64,000 bases of DNA. Source: Terrabacter sp. Root85 (GTDB taxonomy: Bacteria > Actinomycetota > Actinomycetes > Actinomycetales > Dermatophilaceae). The position numbers and the translations under genes were made by a program. The stretch is from contig NZ_LMIW01000008.1 in assembly GCF_001429185.1 (NCBI RefSeq), positions 434,001 to 498,000 on the forward strand, given 5' to 3'. Shown here one piece after another: positions 1 to 8,816 of the stretch. Position 1 is the first letter of the stretch. Each line of letters begins with the position of its first letter. The notes under the pieces are model-generated. The model saw only the letters and a program-made list of their open reading frames with translations. It did not search any database and was not told the origin of the DNA.

Positions 1-35
1 ACGCCGAGGTGGACGCGGACGTCGACGCCCGATGA
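1..35 (+). CDS. C-terminal tail of upstream gene, probably rbfA (partial)
   Basis: Only the last ten codons are in the window, ending in an acidic tail (EVDADVDAR) and a TGA whose last two bases follow inside the truB ATG (ATGA overlap). RbfA, the ribosome-binding factor, usually precedes truB in actinobacteria and often has an acidic C-terminus, so rbfA is the best guess. The domain itself is outside the window, so identity rests on position alone. Confidence 0.45.
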   Translation, partial: AEVDADVDAR

Positions 36-982
36 CCGACCGCTCGGGTGGCCTGCTCGTCGTCGACAAGCCGGCCGGATGGACGAGCCATGACGTCGTC
101 GCGCGCGCCCGTCGTCTCTGTGGCACGCGCCGGGTCGGCCACGCCGGCACGCTCGACCCGATGGCGACCGGCGTCCTCGTGCTCGGCGTCGAGCGCGGCA
201 CGAAGCTGCTGACCTTCCTCGTCGGCTGCGACAAGTCGTATGCCGCCACGATCCGTCTCGGGATGGCCACCCTCACCGACGACGCCGAGGGTGAGACGAC
301 CCAGGCGCTCGGGGTCGACGACGTGCCCGCGCTCGAGGCGGCCCTGCCCGCGGCCGTCGCGGCCCTGACGGGCGACATCCAGCAGGTGCCGAGCTCGGTC
401 AGCGCCATCAAGGTCAAGGGTGTGCGCAGCTACACGCGCGTCCGGCAGGGCGACTCGGTCGACCTGCCGGCCCGGCCGGTCACGGTGAGCCGTTTCGACG
501 TGCTCTCGGTGCGCCCCGGCACCGCGACGGTAGAGGTGGGGCCCCCGATCGACGTCGTCGACGTCGAGGTCGAGGTCGACGTGTCGTCCGGCACCTACGT
601 CCGCGCGCTCGCCCGCGACCTCGGCGAGGCGCTCGGCGTCGGCGGCCACCTGAAGGCGCTCCGGCGTACGCGGGTCGGCCGCTTCGGGCTCGACGCCGCG
701 GTCTCGCTCGACGACCTCACGGCCACGTCGGAGACCGACGGGCCGGACGGCATACCCCTGCTCCCGATCGCCGACGCGGCCCGGGCGCAGCTGCCCGTCC
801 ACGAGGTGACGGCCGAGGAGGCCGTCGCCCTCGGCTACGGCCAGCGCATCCAGAGCGCGGTGGACGGTTCCGACGCGGTGGCCGCCATCGACCCCGACGG
901 GCGTCTCGTCGCCGTGCTCGACGAGACGCGTCCGACCGCCCGGGCCAAGGTGGTCTTCGCCGCGTCCGGGGCGGGGGCCTGA
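32..982 (+). CDS. truB: tRNA pseudouridine(55) synthase TruB
   Basis: Converts U55 of the tRNA T-loop to pseudouridine. The N-terminal catalytic domain has the family motif GTLDPMATG with the expected catalytic aspartate at residue 42, preceded by the conserved opening LLVVDKPAGWTSHD. The region KVKGVRSYTRVRQG (about residues 128-141) and a C-terminal TruB/PUA-like part complete a 316-residue protein of normal length. The ATG overlaps the stop of the preceding gene, implying translational coupling in an rbfA-truB-ribF type cluster. Function is clear from sequence. Confidence 0.97.
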   Translation: MTDRSGGLLVVDKPAGWTSHDVVARARRLCGTRRVGHAGTLDPMATGVLVLGVERGTKLLTFLVGCDKSYAATIRLGMATLTDDAEGETTQALGVDDVPALEAALPAAVAALTGDIQQVPSSVSAIKVKGVRSYTRVRQGDSVDLPARPVTVSRFDVLSVRPGTATVEVGPPIDVVDVEVEVDVSSGTYVRALARDLGEALGVGGHLKALRRTRVGRFGLDAAVSLDDLTATSETDGPDGIPLLPIADAARAQLPVHEVTAEEAVALGYGQRIQSAVDGSDAVAAIDPDGRLVAVLDETRPTARAKVVFAASGAGA

Positions 983-1025
983 GCCTCGTGCCCGAGCCCT
1001 CGGACGTCCGCTCCGACGGGGCCAC

Positions 1026-1031
1026 TACAGT
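1026..1031 (+). promoter_or_regulatory. -10 element of a leaderless-type ribF promoter
   Basis: TACAGT lies 7 nt before the GTG at 1039. This spacing places the transcription start at or near the start codon. It supports the 1039 start over the in-frame GTG at 988. Confidence 0.45.
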
Positions 1032-1038
1032 GGTCGCC

Positions 1039-2010
1039 GTGCAGCGCTGGTACGGACTCGACGACATCCCGGCCGACCTCGGGCCCACCGTCGTCACCCT
1101 CGGCAACTTCGACGGGGTGCACCGCGGGCACCGCGAGGTCCTGACGCGCGTCGTGCGCGAGGCCGCCGACCGCGGGGCCCTTCCCGTGGCCGTCACCTTC
1201 GAGCCGCACCCGATCGCCGTGCTCTACCCCGACCGCGCCCCGGCTGCCGTCATGTCGCTCGAGCAGCGACTGGACGCGCTCGCGTCGGTGGGCGTCGGCG
1301 CGGTGCTCGTCATCGAGTTCACGCGTGACTTCGCCCAGCAGACCCCCGAGGAGTTCGTCCGCGGCACGTTCGTGGACGCCCTCGGTGCCTGCGCCGTCGT
1401 CGTCGGCAAGGACACCCGCTTCGGCGTGCGCAACTCCGGCGACGTCGGCACGCTGCGCGAGCTCGGCGCCGCGCACGGCTTCGAGGTCATCGCCCTCGAC
1501 GACATCGGCGAGGGGGCCGACGAGGGCGCGCGCTGGAGCTCGACGCAGCTGCGCGCCGAGCTGCTCGCCGGCAACGTCGACCACGCCGCCCAGATCATCG
1601 GCCGTCCGCACCGGGTCACCGGCACCGTCGTGCACGGCGACCACAGGGGCCGCGAGCTCGGCTACCCGACGGCCAACCTCTCGCAGGACCACGAGGGCCT
1701 CGTGCCGGCCGACGGGGTGTATGCCGGGTGGCTCGTCCGTCTCGGCCTCGACGAGGGTGCCCCCGACCGCACCCTCCCGGCGGCCGTCTCCGTGGGCACC
1801 AACCCGACGTTCGACGGTCATCAGCGCAGGGTCGAGGCCTACGTCCTCGATCGCACCGACCTCGACCTCTACGGCGAGCGCGTCGCGGTGGAGTTCGTCT
1901 CGCACCTGCGTCCCACCCTGAAGTTCGAGTCGATCGACACCCTCGTCGAGCAGATGGCCCAGGACGTGGTCCGGTGTCGCGAGATCCTCTCGGCGATCGT
2001 CCCGTCGTAG
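1039..2010 (+). CDS. ribF: Bifunctional riboflavin kinase / FAD synthetase RibF
   Basis: Makes FMN and FAD from riboflavin. The N-terminal nucleotidyltransferase domain opens with GNFDGVHRGH (residues 22-31). The C-terminal flavokinase domain contains HGDHRGRELGYPTANL, whose GxPTAN motif binds the substrate. The chosen GTG at 1039 gives 323 residues starting VQRWYGLDD, typical for the family, and has a TACAGT -10 box 7 nt upstream. An in-frame GTG at 988 would add 17 residues with no family resemblance. It follows truB, the common actinobacterial order. Confidence 0.95.
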   Translation: MQRWYGLDDIPADLGPTVVTLGNFDGVHRGHREVLTRVVREAADRGALPVAVTFEPHPIAVLYPDRAPAAVMSLEQRLDALASVGVGAVLVIEFTRDFAQQTPEEFVRGTFVDALGACAVVVGKDTRFGVRNSGDVGTLRELGAAHGFEVIALDDIGEGADEGARWSSTQLRAELLAGNVDHAAQIIGRPHRVTGTVVHGDHRGRELGYPTANLSQDHEGLVPADGVYAGWLVRLGLDEGAPDRTLPAAVSVGTNPTFDGHQRRVEAYVLDRTDLDLYGERVAVEFVSHLRPTLKFESIDTLVEQMAQDVVRCREILSAIVPS

Positions 2011-3206
2011 CCGGGCCGCTCCTGCCGCCGACGCGGCCTTCCGCGGGCGGCCGTCGGGCGGTACGGGGCCCCGCCGGGCCGTCGTGGCTGCGGGTCGACC
2101 TCGGACTGCTCATCGGCGCCCTCGGCCTGTCGGTCGTCGGCGTCGTCCTCGTCTGGTCGGCCACCCGCGCGTCGGTCGGCGGGACCGCGGCGCTCAAGCA
2201 GCTCGTCGCGCTGGGCGTCGGCATCGCGTGCGCCGCCGTGGTGACGCGGCTCGACGTGCGCGTGGTGCGGGCGGTCGCTCCCGTCGTCTACGTCCTTGCC
2301 GTCCTCGGGCTCGCGGCCGTCGTCTCGCCGCTCGGGTCGACCGTCAACGGCTCGCGCTCCTGGATCCGGCTGCCGGGCGGCATGAGCCTGCAGCCGTCGG
2401 AGCTGATGAAGGTGGCCCTGGCGATCGGGCTCGCGATGCTCCTCGCGGAGCGGGCCGAGCGCGGGCTGCGCCAGCGCCACCGGGACGTCGCGCTCGCGTG
2501 GGTCGTGGCCGGCATACCCGTGGTTCTCGTGCTCGCCCAGCCCGACCTCGGCTCTGCGCTCGTGCTCGTCGCCATGGCGGTCGTCATCATCGCGGCGGCC
2601 GGCGCCCCGGCCCTGTGGACGCTCGGCGTCCTCGTGGCCGGCGCGGCGGCCGTGGCTGCTGCCTTCCTGACGCCGGTCCTGTCGGCCTACCAGCGCAACC
2701 GGCTGCGCGCCTTCCTCGATCCCTCGCTCGACCCGCAGGGTATCGGCTACCAGACCCGGCAGGTGCGCATCGCCATCGGCTCGGGCGGGCTCGGCGGCCA
2801 GGGGCTCTTCGAGGGTCGCCAGACCCAGGGCGGGTTCATCCCCTTCCAGGAGACGGACTTCGTCTTCTCCGTCGCGGGGGAGGAGCTCGGCTTCCTCGGC
2901 GCGGCAGGGCTCGTCGTGCTCATCGGGTTCATCGTCGTGCGGTGCGTCGTCGTGGCGCGCCGCGCCGACGCGTTCGGGCGCCTGGTCGCGATCGGTGTCG
3001 CCGTCTGGCTGGGGGTGCAGGCCTTCGAGAACATCGGGATGAACCTCGGGCTCATGCCCGTCACGGGGCTGCCGCTGCCGTTCGTGTCGAGCGGTGGCTC
3101 CTCGCTCATCGCCTCGTGGATCGCCGTCGGCCTCGTCGGCAACGTCGCCGCGGCGTCGCAGCGGCGAGGCGGACGACCCGTCGCGGGTCGCCTCCGGCGG
3201 GGTTGA
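1974..3206 (+). CDS. SEDS-family peptidoglycan glycosyltransferase (RodA/FtsW type)
   Basis: Polytopic SEDS protein that polymerises glycan strands from lipid II together with a class B PBP. About ten hydrophobic segments are visible. Family signatures include GSRSWIRLPGGMSLQPSELMK, GGLGGQGLFEGRQTQGGFIPFQ-like central loop and the C-terminal GLPLPFVSSGGSSL. RodA rather than FtsW is likelier from length and loop sequence, but this is not certain. The start is unclear: the first in-frame GTG before the first membrane segment is at 1974, overlapping ribF by 37 nt and giving 410 residues with a 38-residue cytoplasmic lead. No class B PBP is adjacent; the PBP2-like gene lies at 23.9 kb. Confidence 0.88.
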   Translation: MSRDPLGDRPVVAGPLLPPTRPSAGGRRAVRGPAGPSWLRVDLGLLIGALGLSVVGVVLVWSATRASVGGTAALKQLVALGVGIACAAVVTRLDVRVVRAVAPVVYVLAVLGLAAVVSPLGSTVNGSRSWIRLPGGMSLQPSELMKVALAIGLAMLLAERAERGLRQRHRDVALAWVVAGIPVVLVLAQPDLGSALVLVAMAVVIIAAAGAPALWTLGVLVAGAAAVAAAFLTPVLSAYQRNRLRAFLDPSLDPQGIGYQTRQVRIAIGSGGLGGQGLFEGRQTQGGFIPFQETDFVFSVAGEELGFLGAAGLVVLIGFIVVRCVVVARRADAFGRLVAIGVAVWLGVQAFENIGMNLGLMPVTGLPLPFVSSGGSSLIASWIAVGLVGNVAAASQRRGGRPVAGRLRRG

Positions 3207-3295
3207 GCCCCGCCTCCGGTTACCGAGGGGTCACATTTCGACGTGGACGACGACGGATGCGTGACTGGCACGACGATTGTTGACATCATCCCGGC

Positions 3296-3322
3296 ATGGC
3301 GGTCGCCCGCAGACGCCGATGA
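3296..3322 (+). CDS. Possible leader mini-ORF upstream of fadD
   Basis: An ATG opens an eight-codon frame (MAVARRRR) that ends in an ATGA overlap with an in-frame upstream ATG of fadD at 3319. The sequence CATCAT lies 6 nt before this ATG, resembling the weak -10 boxes seen elsewhere in the window. Four consecutive Arg codons (CGC AGA CGC CGA) include two that are uncommon in such genomes. Translation is not proven. Confidence 0.25.
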   Translation: MAVARRRR

Positions 3323-3351
3323 CGCGCAACCGCAGTGACAAAGGAGTCCAC

Positions 3352-5214
3352 ATGCCCCTCCAGGCCCTTGCCGACCGGGACGTCGACCAGAACGTCCTCG
3401 ACGGACGCGCTCCCAGCGTGGGTGCGCTCTTCCGCAGCCGGGTCCGGGCCACGCCCGACGCGCCGGCCTACCTCTACTTCGCGGAGGGGTCGAGCGAGCT
3501 CACCACGCTGACGTGGCGGCAGACGCACGAGGTCGTGGAGCAGTGGGCCGCCGGGCTCGTCAGCCTCGGGGTGGCGCTGGAGGACCGCGTCGCCATCGCG
3601 TCGACGACCCGCGTGGAGTGGATCCTCGCCGACCTCGCCGTCATCTGCGCCGGCGGTGCGACGACGACCGTCTACCCGACGACGATCGCCGAGGACGTCG
3701 CCTACATCCTCACCGACTCCGGCAGCGGCATCGTCTTCGCCGAGAACGCCGAGCAGGTCGCCAAGCTCCAGCACGTGCGCTCGGAGGTGCCGGGCGTCCG
3801 GCAGGTCATCGCCCTGACCGGACCGGGCAGCGACGACGGCTGGGTCATCACCACCGACGAGCTCGCCGAGCGCGGCCGCGAGTGGCTGGCCGCGACGCCC
3901 GACCTCGTCGACTCGCGCATCGACCAGCTCACCCCCGAGTCCCTCGCCGTCGTCATCTACACGTCCGGCACGACCGGGCGGCCCAAGGGCGTGCGCCTCG
4001 TCCAGGACAGCGTCGTCTACGAGGGCGCCGTCATCGACGCCATCGGCACCTTCACCAAGGACGACCTCCAGTTCCTCTGGCTGCCGCTGTCGCACGTGTT
4101 CGGCAAGATGCTCGTCGCGACCGGGCTCCAGATCGGCTTCCCGACCGCCGTCGACGGCCGGGTCGACAAGATCGTCGAGAACATGGCCGTCATCAAGCCG
4201 ACCTTCATGGCCGGCCCGCCGCGCATCTTCGAGAAGGCGCACGGACGCATCGCCCTGATGTTCGCCGGCGAGAAGGGCGTCAAGAAGAAGCTCATCGACT
4301 GGGCGCTCAAGGTGGGCGGTGAGCTTCGCGACGTGCAGGCCCGCGGTGAGCAGCCCTCGTCGGGCCTCCAGCGCCGGCACGCGCTCGCGACGAAGCTCGT
4401 GCTGCACAAGGTGCAGGAGCGATTCGGCGGGCGGGTCCGCTTCATGATCAGCGGTTCCGCGCCGCTCAACGCGGACGTCGCGCGCTGGTTCGGGTCGGTC
4501 GGCCTGCTCGTCCAGGAGGGCTACGGCCTGACCGAGACGTCATCGGGCACGACGGTGAACGCCCCCGAGCACGGCTCGTACCAGTACGGCTCCGTGGGCT
4601 GGCCGCTGCCGGGCACGGAGGTCCGCATCGCCGACGAGGACGGTGAGATCCTCGTCAAGGGCCCCGGCGTCATGCGCGGCTACCACAACAACCCCGAGGC
4701 GACCGCCGAGGTGCTGACCGAGGACGGCTGGTTCCACACCGGCGACATCGGGCGCATCGACGAGCGCGGCTTCCTCTACGTCACCGACCGCAAGAAGGAC
4801 GTCTTCAAGACCTCGGGCGGCAAGTACATCGCCCCGGCCGAGATCGAGGCCCGCTTCAAGGGCCTGTGCCCCTTCGTCAGCCAGTTCCTCGTGCACGGGG
4901 CTGGCCACAACTACGCGACGGCGCTCGTGACGCTCGACCCCGACGCGGTGGCCGGATGGGCCCCGACCGTCGGGCTCGACGGCAAGACGTACGCCGAGGT
5001 GGTGGCCTCGCCGCAGGCGCACGCCCTCGTCCAGCGCTACGTCGACCAGCTCAACGACGGGCTCAACCGCTGGGAGACGATCAAGAAGTTCACCATCCTC
5101 GACAAGGACCTCACCGTCGAGGAGGGCGACCTCACCCCGAGCATGAAGCTGCGCCGCAAGGCCGTCACCGAGAAGCACCGCGCCGAGCTCGACGCGATGT
5201 ACGACGGCTCCTGA
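3352..5214 (+). CDS. Long-chain fatty acyl-CoA synthetase (AMP-binding)
   Basis: Activates fatty acids with ATP and CoA. It is an ANL-superfamily adenylating enzyme with the P-loop motif YTSGTTGRPKG (residues 203-213), GYGLTET (390-396), the hinge region GWFHTGDIG and the C-terminal DRKKDVFKTSGGKYIAP, in which the family's catalytic lysine motif follows. The 620-residue length fits FadD15-like long-chain synthetases, which keep a long linker between the two halves. ATG 3352 is chosen because AAGGAG at 3341-3346 is well spaced; an in-frame ATG at 3319 would couple to the small upstream frame. It ends 9 nt from the convergent metallo-hydrolase gene. Confidence 0.92.
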   Translation: MPLQALADRDVDQNVLDGRAPSVGALFRSRVRATPDAPAYLYFAEGSSELTTLTWRQTHEVVEQWAAGLVSLGVALEDRVAIASTTRVEWILADLAVICAGGATTTVYPTTIAEDVAYILTDSGSGIVFAENAEQVAKLQHVRSEVPGVRQVIALTGPGSDDGWVITTDELAERGREWLAATPDLVDSRIDQLTPESLAVVIYTSGTTGRPKGVRLVQDSVVYEGAVIDAIGTFTKDDLQFLWLPLSHVFGKMLVATGLQIGFPTAVDGRVDKIVENMAVIKPTFMAGPPRIFEKAHGRIALMFAGEKGVKKKLIDWALKVGGELRDVQARGEQPSSGLQRRHALATKLVLHKVQERFGGRVRFMISGSAPLNADVARWFGSVGLLVQEGYGLTETSSGTTVNAPEHGSYQYGSVGWPLPGTEVRIADEDGEILVKGPGVMRGYHNNPEATAEVLTEDGWFHTGDIGRIDERGFLYVTDRKKDVFKTSGGKYIAPAEIEARFKGLCPFVSQFLVHGAGHNYATALVTLDPDAVAGWAPTVGLDGKTYAEVVASPQAHALVQRYVDQLNDGLNRWETIKKFTILDKDLTVEEGDLTPSMKLRRKAVTEKHRAELDAMYDGS

Positions 5215-5223
5215 CGCCGAGGC

Positions 5224-6363
5224 TCAGCGCCGCGCCGGGAGGTCGATGACGGCCCCGGCGTCGGCGCGCCCCGGGTCGGGGAACGCGACGTGGTGCCCGT
5301 GGCTCGCGACGAGTCGCGGGTCGGCCCAGCGCTCGGTGCGTGGGGTGCGGTAGTTGAACCACAGGGTCGGTCCGGCCGGGGCACCGAGCACGACCCGGGC
5401 CACGGCCGCGTCGTCGGGGTGGTGGAAGACGTCGCCGTTCGTCGAGACGAGGTAGTGCCGGGCCGGTGCCGCCCGGAGCAGGGCTGCGACGACGTTGGCC
5501 TCGCTGCCGTGGTGGGGCAGCTTGAACGCGTCGACGCTGAGGGTCTCGTCCCCACGGGCCCGGGCCACGCCCTGCAGGGCCGCCGCGAGCACGCCGCCGT
5601 AGGCGTCGGCGCCGAGCACGACGCTCGCCCCGCGATGCTCGACGAGCAGGGCGATGCTGCTGCCGTTGGGCACCGAGGAGTCCTGGGGCGTCCGTGTGTC
5701 GGCGAGGTGCTCCAGGTCGTCGAGGGGCCCGAGCACGTCGAGACCCACGTCGCGGTCGGGTGCGCCGAGGGCAGCACGGAGGCTCTTCGACCACGTGTCG
5801 GCCAGCCGGGTGAGCCGCTTCGTCGTCGGGGAGAGCACGGTCACCGTCGGCCCACCCGGCACCGCGACCTCGACGAAGCCGCCCGCGGCGCCGGTGTCGA
5901 CCGGCCCGCCACCGAACGCGGCGTTCCACGGCAGGGCGCGGGTGTGGGACGCCAGCGCGGCGGGCCCGCCGGCCAGGGGGTCTCCATCGGAGCCGCGGAG
6001 CGCCGCGACGAGGCTCTCGCCCTGGTCGACGCTGCGGGGCCGGTCGGGCCCTGTGACCGGGAGGTGCGGGCGCCCGTTGAACCAGAAGTCCCCGACGTCG
6101 GCGGCCAGGTCGCTGGCGAGGAACGGCAGCATGCCGCCGATGTGGTCGTTGTCGATGTGCGTGATGACGGCGACGTCGATGTGCCGGTCACCCGGGTCGA
6201 GGCGGCGCAGCCGCGCCTCGAGGAGGGGCCACGTGTCCGGAGGGCCGCCGTCCACGAGCATCCGCCACGTCGTGCCGTCGGGGCGCTGACACTCGACGAG
6301 GAGGCAGTCGCCCAGTCGCGCGGGCAGCACCTCCACGTGGATCGCCGTCGGCACCGTCGCCAC
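5224..6363 (-). CDS. Metallo-beta-lactamase-fold hydrolase (ComEC C-terminal-like)
   Basis: A 379-residue soluble protein with the metal-binding motif THIDNDHIGG (about residues 66-75) and a second metal site in LPHHGSEANVV, typical of the MBL domain found at the C-terminus of ComEC and in stand-alone relatives. There is no membrane segment or signal peptide, so it is not ComEC itself. The substrate cannot be told; stand-alone relatives act on nucleic acids or nucleotides. Two GTG starts are possible: 6363 has a GGAGG seven nt upstream, 6354 is nearer the family start VPTAIHVEVLPA. It is convergent with fadD and divergent from the radical SAM gene. Confidence 0.8.
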   Translation of the reverse strand: MATVPTAIHVEVLPARLGDCLLVECQRPDGTTWRMLVDGGPPDTWPLLEARLRRLDPGDRHIDVAVITHIDNDHIGGMLPFLASDLAADVGDFWFNGRPHLPVTGPDRPRSVDQGESLVAALRGSDGDPLAGGPAALASHTRALPWNAAFGGGPVDTGAAGGFVEVAVPGGPTVTVLSPTTKRLTRLADTWSKSLRAALGAPDRDVGLDVLGPLDDLEHLADTRTPQDSSVPNGSSIALLVEHRGASVVLGADAYGGVLAAALQGVARARGDETLSVDAFKLPHHGSEANVVAALLRAAPARHYLVSTNGDVFHHPDDAAVARVVLGAPAGPTLWFNYRTPRTERWADPRLVASHGHHVAFPDPGRADAGAVIDLPARR

Positions 6364-6468
6364 CTCTCCACCTCCGCCCACCCAGACTAGGTCCGGGTCC
6401 CCGGCGTGTCCGGGCCTTGGCCGAGGGTGGGCGGTTCGCCGTGTTTTCGGTGCAGCGGCAGACCCACG

Positions 6469-6474
6469 TACCAT
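6469..6474 (+). promoter_or_regulatory. -10 element of a leaderless-type promoter for the radical SAM gene
   Basis: TACCAT is followed by 6 nt and the ATG at 6481. It fixes the start at 6481, which matches the protein family start, rather than further upstream. Confidence 0.45.
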
Positions 6475-6480
6475 GGCGGG

Positions 6481-8472
<1,992 letters not shown>

Positions 8473-8508
8473 GCCCCCCGGCCGGTCATGGCGGGCGTCC
8501 CCCAGGGG

Positions 8509-8553
8509 GCCGTATGCCGCGTGCCGGGGGAGGGTGGCGGAGCGGCATACGGC
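8509..8553. terminator. Inverted repeat built from two opposed GTATGCC motifs
   Basis: GCCGTATGCCGC (8509-8520) pairs perfectly with GCGGCATACGGC (8542-8553) across a 21-nt loop. It lies 36 nt after the radical SAM stop. The arms are the window-wide repeated motif facing itself. Confidence 0.5.
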
Positions 8554-8691
8554 TGCTCGGGTCCCCTGTTGCCCGGAGCACACGACCCGGCGAGCGCGCG
8601 CTCGTCGGGACGTGCCCGTCCGAAGTGCCTCAGACGGCGACGAAGATCCGCGACGCCTGTGACGACGGCGGCCTGGTCGGCCCCCGGGAAC

Positions 8692-8731
8692 GGTGAGACC
8701 GGTCCGGGGACTGGCCCGAACCGGTCTCACC
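8692..8731. terminator. Hairpin between convergent genes
   Basis: GGTGAGACCGGT (8692-8703) and ACCGGTCTCACC (8720-8731) form a perfect 12-bp stem with a 16-nt loop. No U-run follows, as is usual for actinobacterial hairpin terminators. Confidence 0.55.
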
Positions 8732-8764
8732 TCGTGGACTCGAATGCGGTTGTGACGGGCCCGT

Positions 8765-8796
8765 CGTGGTCCGGCCTCCCCCTCGGCCGGGCCACG
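8765..8796 (-). terminator. Hairpin after the Ig-like protein gene
   Basis: CGTGGTCCGGCC (8765-8776) pairs with GGCCGGGCCACG (8785-8796), twelve pairs with one G-U, loop 8 nt. It lies 20 nt downstream of the minus-strand stop at 8817. Confidence 0.6.
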
Positions 8797-8816
8797 ATCA
8801 GGTGGAGGGCCTCACC

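Larger units (their letters stand above)
8473..8816. other. Gene-free gap between convergent genes, with three hairpins
   Basis: No supported coding frame. The 344 nt hold three inverted repeats (8509-8553, 8692-8731, 8765-8796), listed separately, which probably end transcription from both sides. Confidence 0.7.

Noticed and set aside
3280-3285. TTGACA as a -35 box for fadD
   Set aside because: No TANNNT-like -10 is found 16-19 nt downstream; the hexamer more likely overlaps the weak start region before 3296.
5224-6363. Full ComEC DNA-uptake channel
   Set aside because: The protein has only the metallo-beta-lactamase-like domain and no membrane helices.
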